Source of the DNA: an uncultured Bacilli bacterium | GTDB taxonomy: Bacteria; Bacillota_I; Bacilli_A; RF39; UBA660 | Length of the DNA: 64,000 nt | Assembly (NCBI GenBank): GCA_934162195.1 | Contig: CAKPHO010000002.1 | Coordinates: 38,509-102,508 of the forward strand | Direction: 5' to 3' | Shown here: one piece after another, positions 24,625 to 33,840 of the stretch | Numbering within the stretch: the stretch's first letter is position 1 | Layout of the letters: each line of letters opens with the position of its first letter | The notes under the pieces: model-generated | Seen by the model: only the letters and a program-made list of their open reading frames with translations | The model's database searches: none | Told to the model about the DNA's origin: nothing | Translations under genes and position numbers: made by a program

Positions 24625-25699
24625 TGAAATTAAAAGTTTTGATGATAGAAAAAAAGAATTAGTAAAAAAAGGAAAAGAACAAGGATTTATAACTTATGAG
24701 GAATTGGCAAATTCATTAAAAGGTTTGGATTTAGATGCAGATTCTCTAGATGAATTATATAATTTATTTAATGAAAATAATATAGCTATTGTTTCAGAAG
24801 ATGATAATGATGTTAATGCTGGTGCTGATAAGACATTATTAGATGATGGGGCGCTTACTAAAGATTTAACAATAAATGACCCAGTTCGTATGTATTTAAA
24901 AGAAATAGGTCAAATTAAACTTCTTACGATGGAAGAGGAATTAGAACTTGCTGATCGTATTTTAGCAGGTGACGAAGAGGCTAAAACAATTTTAGCGGAA
25001 GCAAATTTACGTTTAGTTGTTAGTATTGCTAAAAGATATGTTGGTAGAGGAATGTTATTTCTTGATTTAATTCAAGAAGGTAATATTGGACTTATGAAGG
25101 CTGTAGAAAAATTTGATGTTAGTAAGGGATATAAATTTTCTACTTATGCAACATGGTGGATTAGACAAGCTATTACTCGTGCCATAGCAGATCAAGCTCG
25201 TACAATTCGTGTTCCTGTTCATATGGTTGAAACAATTAATAAACTTGCACGTATTCAAAGACAGTTAACACTTGAATTAAATCGTGAGCCATCAGAAGAA
25301 GAACTTGCCAAAAAAATGAATGTTAGTGTTGAAAAAATTAGAGATATTTATAAAATTAGTCAAGAACCAGTAAGTTTGGAAACCCCTATAGGTGAAGAAG
25401 ACGATTCCCATTTAGGTGATTTCATCAAAGATGAAAGAAATATGAGCCCTGAAGAATATGCTACGCATGAAATGCTTAAGGATGAAATTTCTGATGTTTT
25501 ACTAACATTAACCGAAAGAGAAGAAAAAGTAATTCGTTTACGTTTTGGCCTTGAAGATGGTAAATCAAGAACTCTAGAAGAAGTAGGGCAAATGTTTGGT
25601 GTAACTCGTGAGCGTATTAGACAGATAGAAGCTAAGGCTTTAAGAAAATTACGTCATCCTTCACGTTCTAGAAAACTAAAAGATTATATGAGTGAATAA
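24617..25699 (+). CDS. rpoD: Primary RNA polymerase sigma factor
   Basis: This 360-aa sigma-70 factor has a short acidic region 1.1 (about 1-70), region 1.2 (DPVRMYLKEIGQIKLL), region 2 (RLVVSIAKRYVGRGMLFLDL, TYATWWIRQAITRA), region 3 (RVPVHMVETINKL) and region 4 with the -35 helix (EVGQMFGVTRERIRQIEAKA). Many -35/-10 boxes in this window match its consensus. RBS is AGAGGAGAAAAGT. Confidence 0.98.
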   Translation: MINEIKSFDDRKKELVKKGKEQGFITYEELANSLKGLDLDADSLDELYNLFNENNIAIVSEDDNDVNAGADKTLLDDGALTKDLTINDPVRMYLKEIGQIKLLTMEEELELADRILAGDEEAKTILAEANLRLVVSIAKRYVGRGMLFLDLIQEGNIGLMKAVEKFDVSKGYKFSTYATWWIRQAITRAIADQARTIRVPVHMVETINKLARIQRQLTLELNREPSEEELAKKMNVSVEKIRDIYKISQEPVSLETPIGEEDDSHLGDFIKDERNMSPEEYATHEMLKDEISDVLLTLTEREEKVIRLRFGLEDGKSRTLEEVGQMFGVTRERIRQIEAKALRKLRHPSRSRKLKDYMSE

Positions 25700-25700
25700 A

Positions 25701-26345
25701 ATGAGATTAAGCAAAAGATTAAAAACTATTGCTGATATGGTTGATGATAATTACCGAGTTATCGATGTAGGATGTGATCATGGGTTACTTGATATATATT
25801 TAACTATGAATGATATAGAATGTGTAGCTATTGATAATAAAGAAAGTGTCTTAAAATATTCGAGGAAAAATATTAATGAATATGGATTAAGTGATAAAAT
25901 AAAAATACTACACAATGATGGATTAGAAAATATAAATATAAATAATAATGATTTAATTATTTTGGCTGGCCTTGGGACTAATACCATATTAAATGTTATA
26001 AAAAATAAAAATGTTGGCCAAATGATTGTTCAAAGTAATGATGATGTTTATAACTTAAGGTTAAATTTATTAAACCAAGGTTATAAGATAATAGATGAAA
26101 AAATAGTTTACGAAAAAAAGTACTATGTTATTATAAAATGGGTTAAGGGTAAAGCTAAATATAATCAAGCGCAATTAAAATATGGACCATTACTCTTAAA
26201 AGAAAAAAGTAAAGAGTTTGTAAACTACTTAAAAGATAGAAAAAAATATTTAGAAGATTTATTAAATACAATACCTAATAAATTTATGATAAGAAAGTTA
26301 AAGGTATTAATTGAAATATATAGAATAAAAGCGATACTTAAATGA
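25701..26345 (+). CDS. trmK: tRNA (adenine22-N1)-methyltransferase TrmK
   Basis: This 214-aa Rossmann-fold methyltransferase shows LSKRLKTIADMVDD, the SAM motif VIDVGCDHGLLDIYL (about 23-37) and LAGLGTNTILNVI. This matches TrmK (YqfN), which in Bacillus lies just after sigA. The ATG at 25701 is 1 bp past the rpoD stop; a GTG at 25692 is an alternative. It converges on yqfQ across a shared terminator. Confidence 0.92.
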   Translation: MRLSKRLKTIADMVDDNYRVIDVGCDHGLLDIYLTMNDIECVAIDNKESVLKYSRKNINEYGLSDKIKILHNDGLENININNNDLIILAGLGTNTILNVIKNKNVGQMIVQSNDDVYNLRLNLLNQGYKIIDEKIVYEKKYYVIIKWVKGKAKYNQAQLKYGPLLLKEKSKEFVNYLKDRKKYLEDLLNTIPNKFMIRKLKVLIEIYRIKAILK

Positions 26346-26355
26346 TATCGCTTTT
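26327..26355. terminator. Bidirectional terminator between trmK and yqfQ
   Basis: The stem AAAAGCGATA/TATCGCTTTT has a 9-nt loop containing the trmK stop. Confidence 0.85.
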
Positions 26356-26710
26356 AATTTAAGAAAAAAGTAGGCCCATTATTATATGAATTTATATTTT
26401 CATGATTAGATGTTGTGTTATTAGTACTTTCTATAGTACTTGTTACATTATTAGAAGTATCTTCTTTTTTAAATTCATTCATAATTCTAAACATTGTTTT
26501 AGCGTTTTTTACAACAGGAGACATTTGTTTAAACATTGGAATTGCTTGATTTACAATACCTAAAGTTTTTTGTGTATTGCTTAGTATTGAACTCCAGTTT
26601 AATCCTCGTCCTAATAATCTTGAAAATAAACCACCATTAGTAGCTGCGTTACTTAAAGCAGGAGTTACCATGTTTGGATACATATTAAAGTATGGGACAT
26701 AATAATTCAT
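26354..26710 (-). CDS. yqfQ: YqfQ (VrrA)-like protein
   Basis: This 118-aa protein carries the YqfQ core: GGLFSRLLGRGLNWSSILSN then TQKTLGIVNQAIPMFKQMSP, VVKNAKTMFRIMNEFK, followed by a low-complexity Asn/Thr/Ser tail. In Bacillus, yqfQ is located near sigA and yqfN, matching this place. The start at ATG 26710 follows AAAGGAGCTTACAT on the minus strand; the longer frame to 26833 has no support. YqfQ is associated with spore-forming Bacillota, and its role is not settled. Confidence 0.8.
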   Translation of the reverse strand: MNYYVPYFNMYPNMVTPALSNAATNGGLFSRLLGRGLNWSSILSNTQKTLGIVNQAIPMFKQMSPVVKNAKTMFRIMNEFKKEDTSNNVTSTIESTNNTTSNHENINSYNNGPTFFLN

Positions 26711-26756
26711 ATGTAAGCTCCTTTCTAAAATATTATATGAATTTGTAGAAATATGT

Positions 26757-26784
26757 TTTACAAAAAAAAAATATATGGTATAAT
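26757..26784 (+). promoter_or_regulatory. Promoter of the pilC-pilD unit
   Basis: TTTACA (26757-26762), a 16-bp spacer and TATAAT (26779-26784), about 40 bp before the pilC start. Confidence 0.65.
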
Positions 26785-26825
26785 GGTTATGATAGAAGGA
26801 TAGGGAGATTGGAAGGTGTTTTTTA

Positions 26826-29261
26826 ATGGACAAAGCAAATACTTCATTTTTTAAACTTGTCTATAAAATACTATTATATATATTATTAATACCAGTCAGA
26901 AGTGTTAAGCTTTTTTGTTTAGGACTTTTTTACTGTTTTTATGTATTTACCAATTTTATTATAAACACTGTTATTTTAATATCATTTATTTTATATAAAG
27001 CAATAAAGTACTGTCTATTATCTTTAACTTTGCCAGTAATGATTGTTAATAGCTTAAAAAGAAAAGTTAAACATAAAAAACAATATAACAAAGATGATGA
27101 AATTGTTAGAATACCAGATAATGCTCTAGAAATAGAAAATAATTATCAAATTAATAATTCTAAAGAGTTAGAAGATAATTCTGATGCGACTGTTCCTGAT
27201 TTAGAAGAACCAGAATTAATGCCTGAAGAAGATACTTCAGTTCCAGAAGATATAGTTGAACCTATTACTGAGGATACTGTCGCTGATAGCGAACCAGATG
27301 AAAGTCTTGAATCATTAGATGTTCCTGAAGTTCAAGATGATGTAATGCCTATTGAAAATAATGAACCAATAGCTATATCAGAACCTATAAATAGCTCTGA
27401 TGAGATAATAAAAATAAACGATATTCCTAAAAAGAAGCGTCATATAAGTTGGAGAAAATTATTCTTACCACTTCAAATTATTTCTTATCCCGTTTATAAA
27501 CTAGTTAAATATTTTACTTTTGGATTAGCGGTATTATTAAATTACTTTATAAAGGGATTTACAGTTGTAAGTTTTTATGTTTATAAATTATTTAAATATT
27601 TATTGTTCTCATTAGGTATTTTCTTGATGTTATATAATATTTTTGCTCGTAAAAATGAGAAAGCTAGAGCAATTAAAGCTAAAATTAAGCTAGAAAGAGT
27701 TCAAAAAAGAAAAGAAGCACAATTTAAAGCTAAATTACTTGTTCAACAAAAACAAGAAAATAAATTAAGAGAAGAATTAAGAAAGAAAAAAGAAAAAGAA
27801 GAAAACGAGTATCTAAGCAAAAGAACGCCAACTGAGAAAAAAACATTCAAAGAAAAAGTAGATGCTTTATTAAATTCAATTTTCTCTTTCCCTAAAGTTG
27901 TTTTTAACAAGATTAAATATGGATTACAAAATTCCGTATTTGTTAAAGATTATAAGAACAAAAAAGATATGAGTAGGCAAGTTCTTTTGATTAATTTTGA
28001 AGGAGAAGATGCTGAAAAGAGTGATATTAAAGTTGTATATCAATATACAGCTAAGGATCCTAATGGAAAGATTGTAACAGATTATTTTGAAGCTTATTCA
28101 AAAGTAGAAGTTCATTCATTCCTTTTAAGTGAAGGTTACGAAGTATATAATATTAAAACTAATAAGTGGATTCAGTTTGCTCATAAAAGCGCCTCTGTAT
28201 CGTCTGCTAAAATGAAAAATAAGGATTTAATATTTTTCTTAACACAACTTTCAACTTATATTAAAGCAGGTATACCTTTAGTAGAAGCTTTAAAAATTTT
28301 AGCTAGACAATATTCTAAAAATAAAGCATATCAAAAATTATTTAGAACTATTATTTATGATTTGTCTATGGGAGAAAGCTTTAGTACTGCACTTGAAAAA
28401 CAAAAAGATGCTTTTCCTAGAATCTTAATAAATATGATTAAAGCATCAGAGTTAACTGGAGAGTTGCCAGAAGTATTAGATGATATGGCAGAGTATTTCA
28501 CTGAAATGGAGAAAACAAAAAAACAAATGGTTACAGCGTTAATGTATCCAATGATTATTTTAGTATTTGCCATAGGTGTTATTATTTTCATACTCGTTGG
28601 AGTTATTCCTCAATTTGTTGAGATTTATAGCAGTATGGATTCAGCGCAAATTCCAGGATTTACATTATTTATCTTATCAGTTAGTGATTACTTAAAGAAT
28701 AACTATTTAATATTAATTGTTATTGTAACGGTAGTAGTAGTTACTTTAGTATATTTATATAAAAATGTAAAAGTGTTTAGGACTCTAGCACAATGGTTCT
28801 TTATGCATATGCCAGTTATAGGAAATGTTATCATTTATAATGAAGTAACAATATTTACTAAAACATTTTCTTCATTACTATCACACAATGTATTTATTAC
28901 AGATAGTATGAATATTCTTAATAAAGTAACAAACAATGAAATTTATAAAATGATTATTCTAGATACAATTACCAACTTAGCTAAGGGTGAAAAAATATCT
29001 AAGTCATTTGAAAACCACTGGGCTTTTCCAATACCTGCATATGAAATGTTAGTAACAGGGGAAAAGACTGGACAACTTCCAGAAATGATGAAAAAAGTTT
29101 CTGAGTATTATCAAGATTTACATAAAAACTCAGTTACAAGAATCAAAACATTTATTGAACCAATATTGATAATATTCTTAACGGTAATAGTTGGTGCCAT
29201 TGTATTAGCTATCGTTATACCGATGTTTAACCTTTATCAATCAGTTCAAAATTATAGTTAG
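26826..29261 (+). CDS. pilC: Type IV pilus/competence inner-membrane platform protein PilC/GspF with a long N-terminal extension
   Basis: This 811-aa protein has at its C-terminus a normal GspF/PilC (YQYTAKDPNGKIVTDYFEAY at about 406-425, then two T2SSF domains at about 466-590 and 668-790, with KAGIPLVEALKILARQ and GEKTGQLPEMM). About 400 extra residues precede it: a hydrophobic module (10-76), a strongly acidic Pro/Glu-rich linker (about 90-200), a second hydrophobic module (210-273) resembling the first, then a basic Lys/Glu-rich coiled coil (275-335). Typical PilC proteins are near 400 aa. The start follows GGAAGGTG. The prepilin peptidase gene follows after 8 bp. Confidence 0.9.
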   Translation: MDKANTSFFKLVYKILLYILLIPVRSVKLFCLGLFYCFYVFTNFIINTVILISFILYKAIKYCLLSLTLPVMIVNSLKRKVKHKKQYNKDDEIVRIPDNALEIENNYQINNSKELEDNSDATVPDLEEPELMPEEDTSVPEDIVEPITEDTVADSEPDESLESLDVPEVQDDVMPIENNEPIAISEPINSSDEIIKINDIPKKKRHISWRKLFLPLQIISYPVYKLVKYFTFGLAVLLNYFIKGFTVVSFYVYKLFKYLLFSLGIFLMLYNIFARKNEKARAIKAKIKLERVQKRKEAQFKAKLLVQQKQENKLREELRKKKEKEENEYLSKRTPTEKKTFKEKVDALLNSIFSFPKVVFNKIKYGLQNSVFVKDYKNKKDMSRQVLLINFEGEDAEKSDIKVVYQYTAKDPNGKIVTDYFEAYSKVEVHSFLLSEGYEVYNIKTNKWIQFAHKSASVSSAKMKNKDLIFFLTQLSTYIKAGIPLVEALKILARQYSKNKAYQKLFRTIIYDLSMGESFSTALEKQKDAFPRILINMIKASELTGELPEVLDDMAEYFTEMEKTKKQMVTALMYPMIILVFAIGVIIFILVGVIPQFVEIYSSMDSAQIPGFTLFILSVSDYLKNNYLILIVIVTVVVVTLVYLYKNVKVFRTLAQWFFMHMPVIGNVIIYNEVTIFTKTFSSLLSHNVFITDSMNILNKVTNNEIYKMIILDTITNLAKGEKISKSFENHWAFPIPAYEMLVTGEKTGQLPEMMKKVSEYYQDLHKNSVTRIKTFIEPILIIFLTVIVGAIVLAIVIPMFNLYQSVQNYS

Positions 29262-29269
29262 GGGGATTT

Positions 29270-30034
29270 ATGGAGTTATATTATTCTTTATGTTTCTTTG
29301 TATTAGGAACCATTCTTGGTTCTTTCTACAATGTAGTAGGTTATAGATTGCCAAAAGGGGAATCAATTGTTTCCCCTCCATCTCATTGTCCAAATTGCAA
29401 TCATAGACTTAAATTTTGGGAATTACTCCCAATTGTGTCGTTTATATTACAAAGAGGTAAATGTACAAGTTGTAAACAAAAAATATCATGGTTTTATCCA
29501 ATTTTTGAATTTAGTTGTGGCCTAGTATTTGCTTTAGCTTTTTTATCATTTGGGTTAAGTTGGAATTTGTTAATAGCTTTAACGTTTGTATCAATGTTAA
29601 TTATAGTAATGGTAAGCGATTATATTTATATGATAATCCCAGATGAAATTTTACTATTTTTTGGAATAGCTCTATCTATTGAAATGTTATTTATAGATGG
29701 ATATCATAGTCTTTTATTAAGTCTAGGAAACGGCTGTATTGCGGCTTTATTCATTTATTTATTAAAAATGTTAGGAGATTTGATTTTTAAAAAAGAATCC
29801 ATGGGTGGAGGAGATATAAAGCTATTATTCATTTTTGGTCTAGTATTAGGCTGGCAACTTTCTGTTTTTTCTATTTTTTTAGCATCAATTATAGGGTTGC
29901 CATTATCATTATTAATTTTGTATAAAAACAAAGATCATGTTATTCCTTTTGGACCATTTTTAAGTATAGGGGCGTTAATAATTTTGATTACTAGAATAGA
30001 TTTAAATTGGTTATTGAATATATTGATTAAATAA
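29270..30034 (+). CDS. pilD: Prepilin peptidase (PilD/ComC)
   Basis: This 254-aa A24-type aspartic protease cleaves prepilin leaders and may N-methylate them. The N-terminal domain has GSFYNVVGYRLPKGESIVSP and a zinc tetra-cysteine pair CPNCNHRLKFWE ... GKCTSCKQK. Catalytic aspartates are in VMVSDYIYMIIPDEIL and GGGDIKLLFIFG. There are about seven transmembrane segments. It should process the prepilin-like proteins at 7437, 14497, 31771, 32234, 53712 and 63912. Confidence 0.95.
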   Translation: MELYYSLCFFVLGTILGSFYNVVGYRLPKGESIVSPPSHCPNCNHRLKFWELLPIVSFILQRGKCTSCKQKISWFYPIFEFSCGLVFALAFLSFGLSWNLLIALTFVSMLIIVMVSDYIYMIIPDEILLFFGIALSIEMLFIDGYHSLLLSLGNGCIAALFIYLLKMLGDLIFKKESMGGGDIKLLFIFGLVLGWQLSVFSIFLASIIGLPLSLLILYKNKDHVIPFGPFLSIGALIILITRIDLNWLLNILIK

Positions 30035-30043
30035 TATAAAAAC

Positions 30044-30114
30044 AAGGATGATTAAATTGATATAAACCCAATTTCTTTGAATAGAAATGGTATTTAGTTC
30101 AAAACATCCTTTTA
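30044..30114 (+). terminator. Terminator of the pilC-pilD transcript
   Basis: The outer arms AAGGATG/CATCCTT enclose an inner hairpin built from ATTTCT/AGAAAT and are followed by TTTATAG. Confidence 0.55.
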
Positions 30115-30143
30115 TAGTAAACTAATTTAAAATATTACAACAA

Positions 30144-30167
30144 AAAACGTATTTTATAATACGTTTT
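30144..30167. terminator. Bidirectional terminator between pilD and pilB
   Basis: The perfect stem AAAACGTATT/AATACGTTTT has a TTAT loop, with T tracts on both strands. It ends at the pilB stop. Confidence 0.85.
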
Positions 30168-31656
30168 AATTTTTTTCATTTTTATTAATTTCTTCAATAT
30201 CATCGCTCTCACTGTAACCTTCTGTTTGAGCTTCTGCATTAGTATCTACCATTTCAGTTGTTTCTTCTTCATTGTCATTATTTGATGTTTCTATCTCTTC
30301 AGAATTATCTTCTGTTTTATTATCTGTGTCTTCATTAATATCTTCTTTTTTCTTTTTGTTTGTATTTTCGATTTCGGCTTCGTTTTCTTTCTGTATTCTT
30401 TCATGTTCTTCATTGTTTATATTAGCATACTTAAGCGCTGTTTGTAAATCGTAATCTCCAGCAATTTTATCATCATCATCTAATTCAATAATTTTTAGTA
30501 ATTCTTCAAAAGTAGTTAAACCATTAGCAACTTTATCAAGCCCATCTTGAAGTAGAGTAACAACATCTGATTTATAAACTAATTCACGTAATTTATCACG
30601 TCTAATACCTCTACTTATAGCATCTTTGATTTCATCATTAATCATTAATACTTCGTGAATAGCAATACGACCTTTATAACCATTACCACATTCTTCACAA
30701 CCAACAGTAGTATATACTTCATCAATTTCTTTACCGATTACTTTTTTAAATAATTCTTTTTCATAATCATTAGTAGGTCTTTTTTCTCTACAGTGAGGAC
30801 ACAATCTTCTTGCTAATTTCTGAGAAACAATACCAGTTAAAGCACTAGAAAGTAAGTATCTTTCAACTTCCATATCAAGTAAACGTTCAATAGTATTTAA
30901 TGAGTTGTTGGTGTGTAATGTAGAAAGAACTAAGTGCCCAGTAATTGATGCACGAACGGCAATTTTAGCTGTTTCAGTATCACGAATTTCTCCAATCATT
31001 ATTATGTTAGGATCTTGACGTAAGATTGAACGAAGAGCAGTAGCAAAAGTTAACCCGATTTCACTGTTTGTTTGAACTTGGTTAATACCAGCAATATCCA
31101 TTTCTATTGGATCCTCAACTGTAATGATATTTGTTTCTTCACGGTTTAAACGTTGTAATATAGAATATACTGTTGTAGATTTACCACTACCAGTAGCACC
31201 GGTTACAAGAATAATTCCGTTAGGAACATTAATCATCTCTAGCATCTTTTTGTAGTTACTTTCACTAAACCCTAGATGTTCAAGCCCTGATAAACTCATT
31301 GAGTAATCAAGAATACGAATAACTATTTTTTCTCCTTCGCTAGTAGGTAAGCTAGAAACACGGAGGTCTAAGTTAATACCTTGAAGTGTTGCTTTAATCG
31401 CACCATCTTGAGGTAATCTTGATTCAGTAATATTCATACCAGAAATTATCTTAACACGAGTAATTAAATTCTTTTTAATAGTATTAGGAACTTCTGTATA
31501 ATCAATTAATTGACCATCAATACGGATTCTTATCTTTAAGTATTCTTCATATGGATCGAAGTGAATATCACTCGCTCCACGTTTACTAGCGTCAACTAAT
31601 ATTTCATTAACAACCTCAACGACAGGTATTTTTTCATAATCAAAAATTTTGAGCAC
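30166..31656 (-). CDS. pilB: Type IV pilus/competence assembly ATPase PilB/GspE
   Basis: This 496-aa secretion ATPase has GASDIHFDPYEEYLKIRIRI, Walker A TGATGSGKSTT (about 155), IITVEDPIEM, Walker B NIIMIGEIRDTETA, the His box STLHTNNSL and a C-terminal zinc tetracysteine (CPHCREK ... CEECGNGYKGR). It lacks the N-terminal MshEN domain of longer GspE proteins and gains a very acidic, low-complexity tail of about 90 residues. Start: GTG at 31656, 9 nt after AGGGG, is preferred; TTG 31665 would abut the ribosome site. It is encoded opposite to pilCD. Confidence 0.93.
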   Translation of the reverse strand: MLKIFDYEKIPVVEVVNEILVDASKRGASDIHFDPYEEYLKIRIRIDGQLIDYTEVPNTIKKNLITRVKIISGMNITESRLPQDGAIKATLQGINLDLRVSSLPTSEGEKIVIRILDYSMSLSGLEHLGFSESNYKKMLEMINVPNGIILVTGATGSGKSTTVYSILQRLNREETNIITVEDPIEMDIAGINQVQTNSEIGLTFATALRSILRQDPNIIMIGEIRDTETAKIAVRASITGHLVLSTLHTNNSLNTIERLLDMEVERYLLSSALTGIVSQKLARRLCPHCREKRPTNDYEKELFKKVIGKEIDEVYTTVGCEECGNGYKGRIAIHEVLMINDEIKDAISRGIRRDKLRELVYKSDVVTLLQDGLDKVANGLTTFEELLKIIELDDDDKIAGDYDLQTALKYANINNEEHERIQKENEAEIENTNKKKKEDINEDTDNKTEDNSEEIETSNNDNEEETTEMVDTNAEAQTEGYSESDDIEEINKNEKN

Positions 31657-31770
31657 TGTACTCAACCCCTTTAATAAATTTTTTCTATTCTTCCATTTAG
31701 GACTAGTATTAATCCTAAAAATATTATATAATAAAAATATAATAAATACAATAATAACGAGGTAAAAAAT

Positions 31771-32223
31771 ATGAAAAAAAATAATAAAGGATTTATGCTT
31801 GCAGAAGTATTTATAGTTTCTAGCTTTGTACTTGGAATTTTAGTTTATATTTTTGTTCAAACAAACAGTATTATGAGAAATTACAATAGAAGTTTTTCAT
31901 ATGATACTGTACAAGGTCTTTATATTACAAATGAAGTAAAGAAGTTTATAGGTTATAGTGGATATGATAAAAATGAACTTGCTAATGCATGTGATACTTA
32001 TCAATTTTTTGATGTATCTGATTATTATTATCAACGTATAAAACGAGCAGCAAATATCAAAACTGTTATATTAGGTAATTTGAATTATATGAAAGAAAAT
32101 GTGGCAAACGATTCTAATATTTCTGCAAAAGAGAAAGATTATATTAACTATCTTAGTAACAGAGGTAAATGCGTTTTATTATTGGAATTTAATGATGATA
32201 CTTATGCATCATTAAGTATGTAG
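31771..32223 (+). CDS. Minor pilin-like protein
   Basis: This 150-aa protein has an N-terminal prepilin-type motif (MKKNNKG then FMLAEVFIVSSFVLGILVYI) with E at mature position 5, so the prepilin peptidase should cut after G7. The rest is a small soluble domain with two cysteines (NACDTYQ and RGKCVLL). No closer family is recognised. Together with the next gene and pilB/pilC/pilD it forms a pilus gene cluster, consistent with a minor pilin (ComG/Gsp type). Confidence 0.8.
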   Translation: MKKNNKGFMLAEVFIVSSFVLGILVYIFVQTNSIMRNYNRSFSYDTVQGLYITNEVKKFIGYSGYDKNELANACDTYQFFDVSDYYYQRIKRAANIKTVILGNLNYMKENVANDSNISAKEKDYINYLSNRGKCVLLLEFNDDTYASLSM

Positions 32224-32233
32224 TGGAGGAGTT

Positions 32234-32827
32234 ATGAAAAAAAATCAAGGTTTTTCAATTATAGAATTAATAGTATCTTTTACTTTAACGATGATTATTG
32301 TTGTTATTCTGTTTGAAATTATTATTTCTCTTAAAAATGTATATGAAAATTCTGTTACTAAATCTGCATTAATTAGTAAACAAAATATTTTAACCGATTA
32401 TATATATTCGGATTTTTATGACTATGGTTTAACAAATATAGATGTTTGTGGGAATAATTGTATTCAATTTACATATAAAAATGGAGATGTTAAAAACTTA
32501 TCATGGGAATACGAATATGATGATACTTCACAAAGACAATCATTTCAAAAAATTAAATATGGAGATTATACAGTTGATTTAATTGCTAATTCAAAGTTTG
32601 ATTTAAGTTTAAGTGCAAGTCATAATACTTATGAATTTAAAGGCGCAAAAGTTTGTAACTCTTCAAAAACTTATTCTTCAAGGCTTATATATTTCTTAGA
32701 TATTAAATTACCAGTTTATAATAATAAATTTGAAAATCAAGATTTTGGTTTAAATATTTTGTATGTTTTCCCTTATGATGGTACTGATGCTATAGTTTCT
32801 AGTTTACCTTATTCGCAAGGTTGTTAA
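32234..32827 (+). CDS. Minor pilin-like protein (PilW/GspJ-like)
   Basis: This 197-aa protein has the prepilin motif MKKNQG then FSIIELIVSFTLTMIIVVIL, with E at mature position 5. Four cysteines are visible (VCGNNC, KVCNS and the C-terminal SQGC). It has the size and layout of a minor pilin. RBS AGTGGAGGAGTT; it starts 10 bp after the preceding minor pilin gene and ends overlapping the convergent ylbJ by 4 bp. Confidence 0.8.
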   Translation: MKKNQGFSIIELIVSFTLTMIIVVILFEIIISLKNVYENSVTKSALISKQNILTDYIYSDFYDYGLTNIDVCGNNCIQFTYKNGDVKNLSWEYEYDDTSQRQSFQKIKYGDYTVDLIANSKFDLSLSASHNTYEFKGAKVCNSSKTYSSRLIYFLDIKLPVYNNKFENQDFGLNILYVFPYDGTDAIVSSLPYSQGC

Positions 32828-33795
32828 CAAAAAAACAAATCAAAAGTTAAAAAGACTATTAAACCTGAAATTAATGCATGTATAACTCTAGCAACTAAAT
32901 ATGGGAAATATTTGATTTTAGTATCACTCAAAATACTTATTATTTGCATATGAACACTTATGCCACCAAAAGATATAAACATGACTGAAATAATTGTTTT
33001 GATTTTTAAAGGTAAATCAAGAATGCTGATGTATTTTAATCCTTGAGTCATCTCAATAGTCCCATTTAAAATAGCTTGGTAATATGGCGTAATATTTATT
33101 GTATTATTAATTATTGTTGTTATTATTAAAAAGATAGTAACTGTTCCTAATATTAATAGAAGCGTATTAATTGTGTCTTTGATGGCGATGCTTAATATTT
33201 CTCCAAAGCTTTTTTGTTTTTTATTCATTATTTTAAATATATTATTAAATGAGAAGTTATTATTCTCATTTTTGCTAGGATATAAATTTCTAATAATTAA
33301 TCCAATGATAATGTTAGGTAAATAATGTACTATAAGTATTAAAAAACCAACCTCTTTGTTATTTAAAAAAGTTAAAGATATAGTTCCAAGTATAAATAAA
33401 GGATTAGAAAAATGAGTGAACATTAAAATCTTTGTTCCTTCTTTTTCATCTATTAGTCCTTTTTTATATATTTCTCTTACGTATTTAGCACTTGATGGAA
33501 AACCGGAAATTAAACTCATAATAAATATGAACGCTCCAGCTCCATTAACTTTAAAAACTTTATTCATAACTGGCTTGAAGATTTCACTTATCAGTTCTAC
33601 AAATCCATAATTAATAAGTATTTCAGACATAATAAAAAAAGGAAATAATGATGGAAAAATACTACCTTTCCAAATAGAAAAAGAAAACTCAACAGAGTTC
33701 ATTACTTTATCGGATGTAAGTAAAATTTGAGTTGTAAAAAAAATTAAAATACTTATTGTAATAAAATTGATAATGATGGTGATATTTTTTTTCAT
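32824..33795 (-). CDS. ylbJ: YlbJ-type sporulation integral membrane protein
   Basis: This 323-aa protein has about eight transmembrane segments. Conserved parts fit YlbJ/nucleoside-recognition-type proteins: SIFPSLFPFFIMSEILINYG, SLISGFPSSAKYVREIYKKG, FTHFSNPLFILGT and the C-terminal SFGGISVHMQ. In Bacillus, YlbJ is made in the mother cell under SigE and is needed for normal spores. It is divergent from ylbL, its near neighbour in Bacillus as well. Confidence 0.88.
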   Translation of the reverse strand: MKKNITIIINFITISILIFFTTQILLTSDKVMNSVEFSFSIWKGSIFPSLFPFFIMSEILINYGFVELISEIFKPVMNKVFKVNGAGAFIFIMSLISGFPSSAKYVREIYKKGLIDEKEGTKILMFTHFSNPLFILGTISLTFLNNKEVGFLILIVHYLPNIIIGLIIRNLYPSKNENNNFSFNNIFKIMNKKQKSFGEILSIAIKDTINTLLLILGTVTIFLIITTIINNTINITPYYQAILNGTIEMTQGLKYISILDLPLKIKTIISVMFISFGGISVHMQIISILSDTKIKYFPYLVARVIHALISGLIVFLTFDLFFC

Positions 33796-33840
33796 AATTG
33801 TCCCTCATTTACTATAGAATATAAAGAAAGGAATGAAAAT

